From: Trueperaceae bacterium
Lineage (GTDB): Bacteria; Deinococcota; Deinococci; Deinococcales; Trueperaceae
DNA: 59,079 bases
Assembly (NCBI GenBank): GCA_020431825.1
Contig: JAGQHN010000012.1
Location: 8,069 to 67,147, forward strand
Direction of reading: 5' to 3'
Part shown: positions 1 through 9,059 of the stretch, in pieces
Position numbering within the stretch: position 1 is the stretch's first letter
How the letters are laid out: the number at the start of each line of letters is the position of its first letter
Made by a program: the position numbers and the translations under genes
Notes under the pieces: generated by a model
Seen by the model: only the letters and a program-made list of their open reading frames with translations
Told to the model about the DNA's origin: nothing
Database searches by the model: none

Positions 1-565
1 AGATGTCAAGAATGTTCCTAGTTGCTAAAAAGCGCGGGCTAGACAGACCTATGCTGACGACCAGCAGAACCAGTGCCATGACAATGGCACTTTCTTGATT
101 GGCCAAGAGGCTACGTAATTGGAACTCTTTACTTACGCTTGGTTTGGGTATAAGCGCTTGCAAAATCAGCAAGACCGCTACTACAAACAACAGCCAGAAG
201 CCAAAGGCCATGGAGCCAATAAAGCTCGCACCTTCGGCACGGTAATCAAGAAAAAAGAGCACAAAGTACTCGAGCATTACCACACCCGCCAGGGCACTAA
301 ATACCGAAGCGGCTCTGGCTAGTTGCCTGTTGGTCAAACTCCATAGACCCAGTAGTAAAGCTGCGGCTGCCCCTATAGGTAAGAGTGCAATACCATTGGT
401 ACTAAGCCCAAATTCATTGTTGCCTCTGACTTCAGTTAGCATAGGAACCGTTGTTGCTCCCAGGTCGGGCTGATTGACAAAGGGCAAAAACTGATAGGCA
501 ATGAGCCCAACTAAACCTAGAATAATGGGCAGCAGGCTAAGGGGATTGGTGAAGGCTTTGCTCAT
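1..565 (-). CDS. Sugar ABC transporter permease, partial (rhamnose-type)
   Basis: The reading frame is open from an ATG at 565 to the left edge, giving 188 codons of the N-terminal part; the C-terminal part lies outside the window. The protein begins MSKAFTNPLSLL and has about four hydrophobic segments. It then has a stretch (QESAIVMALVLL, then SPRFLATRNILDI) like the start of the core domain of RbsC/RhaP-type permeases. The extra N-terminal region of about 150 residues ahead of that core is unusual. The ATG directly follows the TAA stop of the ATPase gene (TAAATG), so the two are translationally coupled. It probably forms the membrane channel of an L-rhamnose importer; substrate is inferred from neighbours. 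Confidence 0.8.
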   Translation of the reverse strand, partial: MSKAFTNPLSLLPIILGLVGLIAYQFLPFVNQPDLGATTVPMLTEVRGNNEFGLSTNGIALLPIGAAAALLLGLWSLTNRQLARAASVFSALAGVVMLEYFVLFFLDYRAEGASFIGSMAFGFWLLFVVAVLLILQALIPKPSVSKEFQLRSLLANQESAIVMALVLLVVSIGLSSPRFLATRNILDI

Positions 566-2074
566 TTAGGCTGCCCTCTCGCTCATCATAGCTGCGCCAA
601 CTTTTTCCTGACTGGCGTCTTTGCGGTCAAACTCGGCGACGATTTTTCCTTGTTTCATCACCAGAACCCGGTCGCTCATGCCCAAGACCTCTGGAAGTTC
701 GCTTGAGATCATAATAATGGCCAGACCCCGTTCAGCCGCCAGTTGACTCATAAGTCGGTGAATCTCGCTTTTGGCACCAACATCAACCCCTCTTGTGGGT
801 TCATCCATAATTAAAAGTTTGGGTTCGCTGGCAAGCCATTTGCCCAGTACTACTTTTTGCTGATTGCCACCTGATAGTTTGTTGACCCTTTGTTCAGGGC
901 CATATGCCCGAATGCTAAAACGTTTGATGGCATCTTTTGCCAGCACATCCTCTTTTGGAAAGTCAATAAAACTGAAAGTTGAGAGCGTTTTCAAAACGGC
1001 TAGCGAAACATTATCTCGAATGGTCATTTGTTTAATTAAACCCTGGGTACCGCGGTCTTCGGGCACATAGGCTATGCCAGCCTCAACGGCCTGTGCCGGG
1101 TCGCTAATGCTTAGCGGTTTGCCATTGACCAGAATCTCGCCGCTCTGGGCAGGCGTAATGCCAAAAATGGTTTGAGCGGTTTCACTGCGGCCTGAACCCA
1201 CCAGGCCAGCCAGGCCGACAATTTCTCCGGCACGTACCTTAAATGAAACATCTCTGGTGTAAGGCTCGCGGACCAAATTGCGAACCTCGAGCACCACTTC
1301 ACCAAATTTACTTTCTTGTTTGGGAAAGAGCTGGTCAATGGTGCGGCCTACCATCATGCTGATAAGATCACGCTCACTGGTATCTTTGACTTCTTTGGTG
1401 CCTATATATTCGCCGTCGCGTAAAACCGTGACGCGGTCGCAGAGTTCAAAGACCTCGCTGAGCTTATGTGTGATAAAAATAATGCCTACACCGCGCTCTT
1501 TTAACAGCCTGACAATTCTGAACAGTTGCCCAACATCGGCCTCGGTAAGAGCAGCCGTTGGTTCATCCATAATCAGCAGTTGAGCATTGTGGGAGAGGGC
1601 CTTGGCAATCTCCACGCGCTGACGGTTGCCGACATTAAAACCGCCGACAATGCGCCTTACATCAACATCAAAGACCTCGAGCTCAGCCAATAATTCTTTG
1701 GAACGCTCTTCCATCTTGCCCCAGTCAATAAAGCTAAAAGGACCGATTTGCCGTTTGGGCGCATGACCCATAAAAATATTTTCTGCCACGGTAAGTTCAG
1801 GGTAAAGGCTCAGCTCCTGATGCACGGTGTCAATGCCCTGCGCCTGGGCATCCCTGGGGTTATTAAAGCTGACCTGTTTTCCTTTAAATCTGATGCTGCC
1901 TTCATCGGGTCTGTGTACTCCGGCAATGGTTTTTATCAGAGTCGATTTACCTGCACCGTTTTCGCCCAGAAGAGCATGAATTTCGCCAGCCTTGACTTCA
2001 AAATCAACGCCTTTAAGGGCATAGACACCCGAAAAGCGCTTGTGAATGCCCTTTAGCTCGAGTAACTGGCTCAT
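566..2074 (-). CDS. Sugar ABC transporter ATP-binding protein (two-domain, rhamnose-type)
   Basis: This 502-residue protein has the duplicated ATPase layout of the RbsA/MglA/XylG family. Walker A GENGAGKST is near residue 38 and Walker B LLIMDEPTAAL near 167. The second domain has the degenerate P-loop GLVGSGRSE expected of this family, a second signature LSGGNQQKV near 400, and LLIMDEPTRGVD. It would energise uptake of a monosaccharide at the inner face of the membrane. The start overlaps the DeoR stop by four bases (ATGA), and the permease follows directly, so regulator, ATPase and permease form one operon. L-rhamnose is inferred as substrate from the facing rhaA and rhaEW genes. No periplasmic binding protein is in view. 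Confidence 0.93.
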   Translation of the reverse strand: MSQLLELKGIHKRFSGVYALKGVDFEVKAGEIHALLGENGAGKSTLIKTIAGVHRPDEGSIRFKGKQVSFNNPRDAQAQGIDTVHQELSLYPELTVAENIFMGHAPKRQIGPFSFIDWGKMEERSKELLAELEVFDVDVRRIVGGFNVGNRQRVEIAKALSHNAQLLIMDEPTAALTEADVGQLFRIVRLLKERGVGIIFITHKLSEVFELCDRVTVLRDGEYIGTKEVKDTSERDLISMMVGRTIDQLFPKQESKFGEVVLEVRNLVREPYTRDVSFKVRAGEIVGLAGLVGSGRSETAQTIFGITPAQSGEILVNGKPLSISDPAQAVEAGIAYVPEDRGTQGLIKQMTIRDNVSLAVLKTLSTFSFIDFPKEDVLAKDAIKRFSIRAYGPEQRVNKLSGGNQQKVVLGKWLASEPKLLIMDEPTRGVDVGAKSEIHRLMSQLAAERGLAIIMISSELPEVLGMSDRVLVMKQGKIVAEFDRKDASQEKVGAAMMSERAA

Positions 2075-2859
2075 GAGCTAAGCTCAACCAGATAATGAGG
2101 TATCTGGGCAGTTTTTAAGCGGCGCTGCCAGTCCGCACTCAAATAAGTATCTGAAATCATAAGATCCACTTCTGCTATACCACATATACGCACCAGAGCA
2201 CGCTTGTCAAATTTGCTCGAGTCTACCAGAGCCGTTTTCTTGGCAGCGGCTGCCAGCATAACCCGTTTCACTTCAACTTCATCAGCGTCAGAGTCCATGA
2301 GGCCGTCTTCCAGACTTATGCCTTTAGCACTTACAAAACAGTGGTCAACCCGAAATTCTTGTAAGGCTTTGATCGCTAGTGGCCCGGCAAAACTGCCTGA
2401 AACCTGTCTCAAGTAGCCACCTGTAAGCAGGATTTTGGCAGGGCTTGCTCTAAGTTCAATAGCGCAGTCCAAACTGTTCGTAATAAGGGTCAAGGGGCGC
2501 TTGGCGAGCTCTCTTGCCAGCGCTAAGCAGGTGGTTGAAGCGTCCAGAGCGATGCTATCGCCATCTTGAATCAGGCTGGCGGCATAGGCCGCAATGGCCA
2601 TTTTTTCGGGTTTATGCTTACTAAGCCTGACTGTGTAGCTGGTCTCAAATGCTGTTTGCTCAGAGGCAACCGCACCCCCAAAGGTACGCTCCAAGTGGCC
2701 TTCTTCTTCTAATAACTCAAAGTCACGGCGTATGGTCATTTCACTCACGCCAAATTGCTCAGCCAGTTCAGCAACCCGGATGCTGCCCTGAGCCAGAACC
2801 AGTTGCTTGATGCGCTGTTGCCGCTCGGAGGGCAAGAGTCGTGTGTTGTCAGAAGCCAT
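2071..2859 (-). CDS. DeoR-family transcriptional regulator
   Basis: The N-terminus has the DeoR-type winged helix, with SERQQRIKQLV, then the recognition helix VSEMTIRRDFELLEEEGHLERTFGG (quoted in parts: VSEMTIRRDFELL; EEGHLERTFGG). The C-terminal DeoRC domain carries DASTTCLAL and the sugar-phosphate-binding GGYLRQ region. I chose the ATG at 2859 (262 residues) because a GGAG lies 11 bases upstream; the longer frame begins at a TTG at 2898 whose AGGA abuts it. DeoR proteins are usually repressors released by a sugar phosphate. Its position, first in the transporter operon and divergent from rhaA, makes it the likely regulator of L-rhamnose use. Confidence 0.88.
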   Translation of the reverse strand: MASDNTRLLPSERQQRIKQLVLAQGSIRVAELAEQFGVSEMTIRRDFELLEEEGHLERTFGGAVASEQTAFETSYTVRLSKHKPEKMAIAAYAASLIQDGDSIALDASTTCLALARELAKRPLTLITNSLDCAIELRASPAKILLTGGYLRQVSGSFAGPLAIKALQEFRVDHCFVSAKGISLEDGLMDSDADEVEVKRVMLAAAAKKTALVDSSKFDKRALVRICGIAEVDLMISDTYLSADWQRRLKTAQIPHYLVELSS

Positions 2860-2921
2860 GGGCCACGCGTCTCCAAAGGGGAAACTTCCCCAAAACAATC
2901 CTGCTAAGGTGTCGGTAGTTT

Positions 2922-3000
2922 ATGAAAACGAACAAAGATTGTCAAGCTTGCACATAATACCTGTGTGAACTTGTGCTTTTTTGTGTTCATTTGCTAGACT
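2922..3000 (+). promoter_or_regulatory. Candidate rhaA promoter with DeoR operator
   Basis: In the divergent gap, GAAC at 2967-2970 and GTTC at 2985-2988 form an inverted repeat, and a further ACGAAC lies at 2928-2933, all of the general form bound by DeoR/GlpR proteins. A possible plus-strand promoter overlaps it: TTGTGC at 2971-2976, 18 bases, then an extended -10 TGCTAGACT ending at 3000. The overlap of operator and promoter would fit repression. Assignment is by pattern only. Confidence 0.45.
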
Positions 3001-3139
3001 ACCCCTATAAAAAAGCGAACTCTTAGTTTTTCTGGTTTTCCAGGTCTTTATTGAGATAAGTTTACCCTGAGGGAGGCTGAAAAGGTATAGGCTGGGCCTT
3101 AAACTAAGAATGAAACTTTAAAGAAGGATGGCAGATTGT

Positions 3140-4396
3140 ATGAGCAAGATTGAGCAAGCTTATAACTTAGCCCAGGAGCGTTACGCAGAGCTTGGGGTAG
3201 ATACCGAAGCGGCCCTAAAACAGCTCGCCCAAATTCCTATTAGTCTTCACTGCTGGCAGGGCGATGATGTGGTGGGTTTTGAATCACCGGACCGCGCTTT
3301 GAGTGGCGGGGTTATGGCAACCGGGAATTATCCGGGCAAGGCGCGTACTGCTGAGCAACTCAGAGCTGACCTTGATAAAGCTTATAGCCTTATACCAGGT
3401 ACACACCGACTTAACTTACATGCGATTTACCTCGAGTCAGACAAGGCCATCCCGCGCAATGAAATTCAACCCGAGCATTTTCAAAACTGGGTGGACTGGG
3501 CCAAGGCCAACAATCACGGAGTTGACTTTAACCCAACCTGTTTCTCTCACCCGATGGCAGATGATGGTTTTACCCTAGCGCATCAAGATGAAGGGGTCAG
3601 ACAGTTCTGGATCGAGCACTGCATTGCCTCGAGGAAGGTTGGCGCCCATTTTGGTAAAGAACTAAATAACCCCTGTATTACTAATGTCTGGGTGCCTGAT
3701 GGCTATAAAGACGTCCCCGTTGACAAACTTTCACCGAGGCAGCGGTTAAAAGACTCGCTTGATAAGGTCTTTGCCGAAAAGCTGGATAAAAACCATAACC
3801 TTGACGCTGTAGAGTGCAAGCTTTTTGGGCTGGGCTTTGAGAGCTACACCGTAGGCTCTCACGAGTTTTATATGGGCTATGCCCTCAGCAATGACGTGGT
3901 GCTGTGCCTTGATGCCGGACATTTCCACCCAACCGAAACCATCTCAGACAAGCTTTCTTCGATGATGCTTTATATCGATGAAATTTTGCTGCACGTCAGT
4001 CGCGGTGTCCGCTGGGATAGTGACCATGTGGTGACCCTGAGTGATGATTTACAGCTCATTATGCAGGAGATTATCCGCGGTGATTTTAGCAAGCGGGTGC
4101 ATATTGGTCTGGACTTTTTTGATGCCAGCATTAACCGCATTGCTGCCTGGGCGATTGGGACGCGTAACGCGCAAAAAGCCCTGCTGATGGCACTCTTGGA
4201 GCCGCTGGGTAAGATGAAAGAGCTCGAGCAATCTGGTGACTACTCCTCACGCCTTGCTCTCTTGGAAGAACTTAAAGTCATGCCCTTCGCTGCGGTCTGG
4301 GATTATTTTTGTGAACAGCAGGGTACGCCCGTTGGCATGGCCTTTATGGATGAAATTAAAGCTTACGAGCGGGATGTGCTTGCAAAGAGAAGTTAA
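3140..4396 (+). CDS. rhaA: L-rhamnose isomerase
   Basis: This enzyme converts L-rhamnose to L-rhamnulose in the cytoplasm. The protein closely follows E. coli RhaA along its whole length: [14 protein letters not shown] near the start, [32 protein letters not shown] and [17 protein letters not shown]. The metal-binding Glu, Asp and His residues lie in the last two of these. I chose the ATG at 3140 (418 residues; E. coli RhaA has 419) because an AGAAGG ends 12 bases upstream, whereas the ATG at 3128 abuts it. It heads the catabolic side of the module, divergent from the DeoR regulator and importer genes. Confidence 0.96.
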   Translation: MSKIEQAYNLAQERYAELGVDTEAALKQLAQIPISLHCWQGDDVVGFESPDRALSGGVMATGNYPGKARTAEQLRADLDKAYSLIPGTHRLNLHAIYLESDKAIPRNEIQPEHFQNWVDWAKANNHGVDFNPTCFSHPMADDGFTLAHQDEGVRQFWIEHCIASRKVGAHFGKELNNPCITNVWVPDGYKDVPVDKLSPRQRLKDSLDKVFAEKLDKNHNLDAVECKLFGLGFESYTVGSHEFYMGYALSNDVVLCLDAGHFHPTETISDKLSSMMLYIDEILLHVSRGVRWDSDHVVTLSDDLQLIMQEIIRGDFSKRVHIGLDFFDASINRIAAWAIGTRNAQKALLMALLEPLGKMKELEQSGDYSSRLALLEELKVMPFAAVWDYFCEQQGTPVGMAFMDEIKAYERDVLAKRS

Positions 4397-4446
4397 TAGG
4401 ATAGTGGAAAGTGAAAAGTAAAAGGATAAGGTGAAAAAGGTCTAAC

Positions 4447-4469
4447 CCCCTCCATTAGAAAAGGAGGGG
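4447..4469. other. Intergenic hairpin without T-run
   Basis: CCCCTCC at 4447-4453 pairs with GGAGGGG at 4463-4469 across a nine-base loop, between rhaA and rhaEW. There is no T-run, so it is not a clear terminator; it may stabilise the upstream mRNA or attenuate read-through. Confidence 0.4.
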
Positions 4470-4535
4470 TGGAGAGGATTCTTTTGCAGCTATCAGTCAC
4501 TAGAATTTTGCACACCGTTAAGGACGGGACAAACT

Positions 4536-6722
4536 ATGAAAGCAAGCGATTTTAAGCATGTAAAGTATCTCTGGGATGATGCCAAAGCAGCGTCCCTTGA
4601 TCCGGTAGAGCGACTGGTTTACCGCTCAAACATTCTGGGTGCCGATCAGGGCATAACCAATACCGGCGGGGGAAACACCAGCAGCAAAGTGATGATGCCT
4701 GACCCCATCACGGGTGACAATGTTGAAGTGATGTATGTAAAAGGCTCCGGCGGCGATTTGCGCACGTCCAAGCGTGAGAACTTTGCCAGCCTTTATATGG
4801 ACAAGCTGTTATCGCTTGAAGATGTTTATAACCGTGCACCGGTTAAGGGCGTTAAAACTGAGATAGAAGATGCCATGGTGGGTATGTATCCGCATACCGT
4901 TTATAACCTGAATCCAAGAGCTAGCTCCATTGATACGCCGCTTCACGGCTTTATTCCTTTTAAGCATGTTGACCACACGCACCCGAATGCTGCGATTGCG
5001 GTAGCTGCTTCAAAAGATTCCAAAGAACTCAGCCAAAAAATCTATGGTGATGAGGTAGGCTGGGTTAAGTGGCAACGTCCAGGCTTTGACCTGGGTCTGG
5101 TTATGCGTGACGAGCTTAAGAAAAACCCCAAGCTCAAGGGTTTGATTATGGGTCAGCATGGACTGATTAACTGGGCCGATGATGATAAGGAGTGCTATGA
5201 ACTTAGCCTCGAGCTTATCGAAAAGGCCGCTCGCTACATAGAAGATAAGGATAAAGGCGACACAACCTTTGGTGGGCAAAAGTATAAGAGCCTCAGTGAG
5301 GAAACTAGAAATGCCCTGCTGGTAGAGCTTTTACCTAAACTACGCGGCATGGTTTCGCAACAAAACAAATTCATAGGCACCATTGAAGCCAGAGAAGCTA
5401 TTTTGGAATTTGTAAACAGTCATGATGCGCTGCGTTTGGCTGAGCTGGGAACCAGTTGCCCTGACCATTTCTTGCGCACCAAGATTAAACCCTTGTATGT
5501 AGACTGGAATCCACAAGCTGAAGATTTGGCAAGTCTGGTTAGTAAGTTAGAGGCCGGGCTCGAGCGCTACCGCAAAGACTACGCAGCCTACTACGAAGCC
5601 TGCAAACATCCTGATTCACCTGCTATGCGTGACCCTAACCCCACAGTCATTTTGATTCCTGGTGTGGGTATGATTGCCTGGGGTAAAAACAAGAGCGAGT
5701 CAAGGGTCACCGCTGAGTTTTATACCTGCGCGGTAGAAGTGATGCGAGGTGCTGAAGCAATAAGCGAGTATATTGCCCTGCCTCAGCAAGAAGCCTTTGA
5801 TATAGAGTACTGGCTTCTTGAAGAAGCTAAACTCAAACGCATGCCACCCGAGCGCGAATTCGAGCGTAACGTGGTGATTGTGGTAGGAGCCGGAAGTGGG
5901 ATTGGTAAAGCTGTCGCCCACCGTATGGCCAAAGAAGCCGCGCATATTGTGTGCGCTGACCTGAATGAAGCCGCTGCTCAGGAAACTGCCGATGAACTCA
6001 CCAAAATTTACGGTCTCGGTATAGGGGTTGCTGGGACGGGTATTTCGAACTGTGGACCTGCTATTGGCTTACAGGTCAATGTGACCAGCCGCGAAAGTGT
6101 AAGGAAGATGCTCGAGCAAGTCACTCTTGCCTACGGCGGCATAGACAACATCATTGTGACGGCTGGTGTTTTTGTAAGTCCTGATAAAGAAGGCCGTATC
6201 CCGGATGATAAATGGGGCTTTACCTTTGACATCAATGTAACGGGTATGTACCTGATTGCCGATGAAGCTAACCGTCTCTGGCAGGCGCAAGGGCTAAAAG
6301 GAAGTCTGGTCCTGACCAGCAGTGTCAATGCTGCCGTGGCTAAAAAGGGTTCGCTTGCCTATGACACCAGCAAGGCTGCTGCGAATCACCTCATACGTGA
6401 GTTGGCTATGGAGCTTTCCCCGCTGGTTCGGGTGAATGGTCTGGCACCTGCTACGGTTGTTGAGGGCAGCAGCATGTTCCCTCGAGACCGGGTGATGAGT
6501 TCTTTAACGAAGTACGGTATTGCTTATAGTGAAGATGAATCAACTGAGGACTTAAGAAACAAACTTGCTAACTTTTACGCTCAGCGTACCCTGACCAAAG
6601 CGCCTATAACGCTGGCAGATCAGGCAGAAGGTGCCTACCTTTTAGCCAGTAACAAACTGGCGAAAACTACCGGGCAGATATTAAATGTTGATGGTGGTTT
6701 GCATGAGGCTTTCTTGCGCTAA
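4536..6722 (+). CDS. rhaEW: Bifunctional rhamnulose-1-phosphate aldolase / L-lactaldehyde dehydrogenase
   Basis: This is a two-domain fusion of 728 residues. The first part (about 1-430) is a class II aldolase/adducin-type domain with the metal-binding HVDHTHPNA segment and a GQHGLINW region; it would split L-rhamnulose-1-phosphate into dihydroxyacetone phosphate and L-lactaldehyde. The second part (about 445-728) is a short-chain dehydrogenase with GAGSGIGKA for NAD binding, the TSSVNA serine segment and the YDTSKAA catalytic Tyr/Lys pair; it would oxidise lactaldehyde to lactate. The fusion corresponds to B. subtilis RhaEW (YuxG). Lactate would then feed the downstream LutABC. The gene lies 139 bases after rhaA. 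Confidence 0.93.
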   Translation: MKASDFKHVKYLWDDAKAASLDPVERLVYRSNILGADQGITNTGGGNTSSKVMMPDPITGDNVEVMYVKGSGGDLRTSKRENFASLYMDKLLSLEDVYNRAPVKGVKTEIEDAMVGMYPHTVYNLNPRASSIDTPLHGFIPFKHVDHTHPNAAIAVAASKDSKELSQKIYGDEVGWVKWQRPGFDLGLVMRDELKKNPKLKGLIMGQHGLINWADDDKECYELSLELIEKAARYIEDKDKGDTTFGGQKYKSLSEETRNALLVELLPKLRGMVSQQNKFIGTIEAREAILEFVNSHDALRLAELGTSCPDHFLRTKIKPLYVDWNPQAEDLASLVSKLEAGLERYRKDYAAYYEACKHPDSPAMRDPNPTVILIPGVGMIAWGKNKSESRVTAEFYTCAVEVMRGAEAISEYIALPQQEAFDIEYWLLEEAKLKRMPPEREFERNVVIVVGAGSGIGKAVAHRMAKEAAHIVCADLNEAAAQETADELTKIYGLGIGVAGTGISNCGPAIGLQVNVTSRESVRKMLEQVTLAYGGIDNIIVTAGVFVSPDKEGRIPDDKWGFTFDINVTGMYLIADEANRLWQAQGLKGSLVLTSSVNAAVAKKGSLAYDTSKAAANHLIRELAMELSPLVRVNGLAPATVVEGSSMFPRDRVMSSLTKYGIAYSEDESTEDLRNKLANFYAQRTLTKAPITLADQAEGAYLLASNKLAKTTGQILNVDGGLHEAFLR

Positions 6723-6760
6723 GTTTGGACATTCATGCCTTTGTCCAAGAGCATGATGTG

Positions 6761-6801
6761 AAAATCCCTGTAAGCCTCTTTTGAAGCTTGCCAGGGATTT
6801 T
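6761..6801 (+). terminator. Hairpin after rhaEW
   Basis: AAAATCCCTG at 6761-6770 pairs perfectly with CAGGGATTTT at 6792-6801, with a smaller AAGC/GCTT pairing inside the loop. A second, smaller stem TTGGAC/GTCCAA lies just upstream (about 6724-6747). The T-tract is only four bases, so termination may be partial, setting the lutABC level. Confidence 0.5.
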
Positions 6802-6895
6802 CCAAATAATTAAGAATGGTTTTGTCGCTGCACAGTTTCTAAGAGTGGTTGAGGCAGTGAAAACATAAGACTAGTACTTGGAGGTCAAAGCAGGC

Positions 6896-7642
6896 ATGAA
6901 AGTTTCGCTTTTTTTAACTTGCTATCACGATACGTTGTTTCCTGAGGCGTTAAAGGCAACGGTAACGGTGCTCGAGCGCTTAGGTCACACCGTTGACGTG
7001 CCGATGCAGCAGACCTGCTGCGGACAAATGCACTTTAATACCGGTTACCAGATTGAGTGTATGCCGCTCCTGGATAACATGCTTGCTGCTTTTGATAGTG
7101 CCGAAGTGGTCGTCTCGCCATCGGCTTCCTGTGTAGGCATGATGCGTGAATATTATCCGTACCTGGCAGAGCAGCATGGCAATCATGAGCAGGCTCAAAG
7201 GGTTGAATCACTAAATGCCAAAACCTTTGAACTTTCTGAGTTTCTGGTGAACAAATTGGGCATAGAAGATGTCGGGGCGTACTATCCGCACCGCGTGACC
7301 TTTCACCCGACCTGTCACTCCACGCGGATGCTCAAGATTGGTGATGCGCCTCTGAAACTTTTGCGTAAGGTTAGGGGCATTGATCTGGTCGAACTGGGTG
7401 CAAAAGAAGAATGCTGCGGGTTTGGCGGTACCTTTAGCATAAAAAATGCTGATACCAGCATGGCGATGCTCTCGAGTAAAATAAAAAACATAATGAATAC
7501 AGGTGCGGAGATTTGCACTGCTGCCGATACCAGTTGCCTGATGCATATTGGCGGTGGGTTGCACCGTCTGAGAACCGGGATAAAAACCTTGCATCTGGCT
7601 GAAATTTTGGCCTCAACCGAGGAGCATGCTCATGTCAGTTAA
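6896..7642 (+). CDS. lutA: Lactate utilization protein A (Fe-S oxidoreductase)
   Basis: This is a cysteine-rich CCG-domain protein of 248 residues. It has two CCG segments, CCGQMHFNTGY near residue 41 and CCGFGGTFSIKN near 183, and a CHSTRML motif near 142; the repeated cysteines bind an iron-sulfur cluster. With LutB and LutC it oxidises L-lactate to pyruvate in the cytoplasm. I chose the ATG at 6896, 11 bases after GGAGG; the TTG at 6878 would place the ribosome site inside the gene. It overlaps lutB by 11 bases, and lies downstream of the lactate-forming RhaEW, so it probably consumes lactate from rhamnose. Confidence 0.93.
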   Translation: MKVSLFLTCYHDTLFPEALKATVTVLERLGHTVDVPMQQTCCGQMHFNTGYQIECMPLLDNMLAAFDSAEVVVSPSASCVGMMREYYPYLAEQHGNHEQAQRVESLNAKTFELSEFLVNKLGIEDVGAYYPHRVTFHPTCHSTRMLKIGDAPLKLLRKVRGIDLVELGAKEECCGFGGTFSIKNADTSMAMLSSKIKNIMNTGAEICTAADTSCLMHIGGGLHRLRTGIKTLHLAEILASTEEHAHVS

Positions 7643-9059
7643 ACTGCCCATGTTCGAAAAAACCGCGCCTGAAAATGTGCAAAACAGTCAGCTCAGGCGT
7701 AATCTTGGCAAAGTAACCGGGGCAATTCGGGTAAAGCGGGCAAGGGTTGTTGATGAGATGCCTGACTGGGAAGCCCTGCGAGATGCAGGCTACGCCCTGA
7801 AAACCAAAGTCCTAAGGAATCTTGACACGTACTTGCTCGAGCTTGAAGCTTCGGTTACTCGAGTGGGCGGCAAGGTTCACTGGGCACAAACCGCCGAAGA
7901 AGCCAACAAAATTGTTACTGATTTGGTCAAGGGCCACGGCGCAACCGAAGTTATCAAAGTCAAGTCGATGACCACTGAAGAAACCCGGCTCAATGATGCG
8001 CTGGCAGCCTCAGGCATCAAAGCCATTGAAACTGACCTCGCTGAACTGATTATCAAACTTGCCAACGAAGAATCCTCGCACATTCTGGTGCCAGCGATTC
8101 ACAAAAACCGCAGCGAAATCCGCGAACTCTTTATTCGTACGCTCGGTGAACCAGATTTAACCGATGAACCTGCGGACTTAGCGGGCGCTGCGCGTCGTTA
8201 TCTAAGAAAAAAATTCTTAACCGTACCTGTAGGCATATCAGGTGCGAATTTTGCCGTAGCTGAAACAGGCACCATCGCGGTGGTTGAGTCTGAAGGCAAT
8301 GGGCGCATGTGCACCACCTTGCCCAAAGTGCTCATAACGATGATGGGAATAGAAAAAATCATCCCAACCTGGCAAGATTTTGAAGTTTTCATGCAGACCT
8401 TACCGCGCTCCTCAACGGCTGAGCGCATGAACCCCTATAATTCATTCTGGACAGGGGTGCATGAGGCTGATGGGCCACAAGAATTTCACCTGGTGCTGGT
8501 CGATAATGGCCGCACGGAAGTTCTCAAAGATGAAATTGGTCGTCAGACCCTTAACTGCATACGCTGTAGCGCCTGTCTTAACGTCTGCCCGGTCTATGAG
8601 CGTACTGGAGGTCACGCCTATCATTCGGTCTACCCGGGGCCGATAGGGGCGATTTTAACGCCGCAGCTTAAAGGGATAGAAAATGCCAGTTCGCTGCCTT
8701 ATGCCTCGAGCCTGTGTGGTGCCTGTTATGAAGTTTGCCCCGTCAAAATCAATATCCCTGAAGTGCTGGTACATTTGCGAGGTCGTGCCGTCACGCACAA
8801 AAAGGAACATGGCAGCTTTCAAGATAAACTTAACCCCGAATTTATTGGCATGCAAGCTTCCGCAAAGGTATTTGCAAACCAGTCACGCTATGAAAGCGCT
8901 CAAAAAATGGCGCGCATGGGTCAGGGCATTGTGGTCAAAAATGGCTATATCAACAGTTTGCCGGGCTACCTGTCAGGCTGGACAGCGATGCGCGATATGA
9001 AAGCCCTGCCCAAAGAAAGTTTTAGGGACTGGTGGCGCAAGCGTGAGGGGAAAAAATGA
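7632..9059 (+). CDS. lutB: Lactate utilization protein B (Fe-S protein)
   Basis: This 475-residue protein has the LutB layout. The N-terminal two thirds form the LUD domain, with the GISGANFAVAETGTIAVVE segment near residue 200. The last third carries two 4Fe-4S ferredoxin-like motifs, CIRCSACLNVCP near 310 and CGACYEVCP near 365. It passes electrons from lactate oxidation within the LutABC complex. The ATG at 7632 is preferred over that at 7626 because GAGGAG ends seven bases before it. It overlaps lutA upstream and lutC downstream (ATGA), so the three are translationally coupled. Confidence 0.95.
   Translation: MSVKLPMFEKTAPENVQNSQLRRNLGKVTGAIRVKRARVVDEMPDWEALRDAGYALKTKVLRNLDTYLLELEASVTRVGGKVHWAQTAEEANKIVTDLVKGHGATEVIKVKSMTTEETRLNDALAASGIKAIETDLAELIIKLANEESSHILVPAIHKNRSEIRELFIRTLGEPDLTDEPADLAGAARRYLRKKFLTVPVGISGANFAVAETGTIAVVESEGNGRMCTTLPKVLITMMGIEKIIPTWQDFEVFMQTLPRSSTAERMNPYNSFWTGVHEADGPQEFHLVLVDNGRTEVLKDEIGRQTLNCIRCSACLNVCPVYERTGGHAYHSVYPGPIGAILTPQLKGIENASSLPYASSLCGACYEVCPVKINIPEVLVHLRGRAVTHKKEHGSFQDKLNPEFIGMQASAKVFANQSRYESAQKMARMGQGIVVKNGYINSLPGYLSGWTAMRDMKALPKESFRDWWRKREGKK

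Noticed and set aside
119-322. Plus-strand open frame of 67 codons at the left edge
   Set aside because: The minus strand carries a coherent permease N-terminus over the same bases, starting directly after the ATPase stop; the plus-strand frame has no ribosome site or family features.
3128-3140. ATG at 3128 as the rhaA start
   Set aside because: The AGAAGG ribosome site abuts that ATG, and the shorter form from 3140 matches the length and start of E. coli RhaA.
4447-4469. Hairpin between rhaA and rhaEW as a true terminator
   Set aside because: There is no T-run after the stem and the two genes belong to one pathway, so it is listed only as a hairpin.
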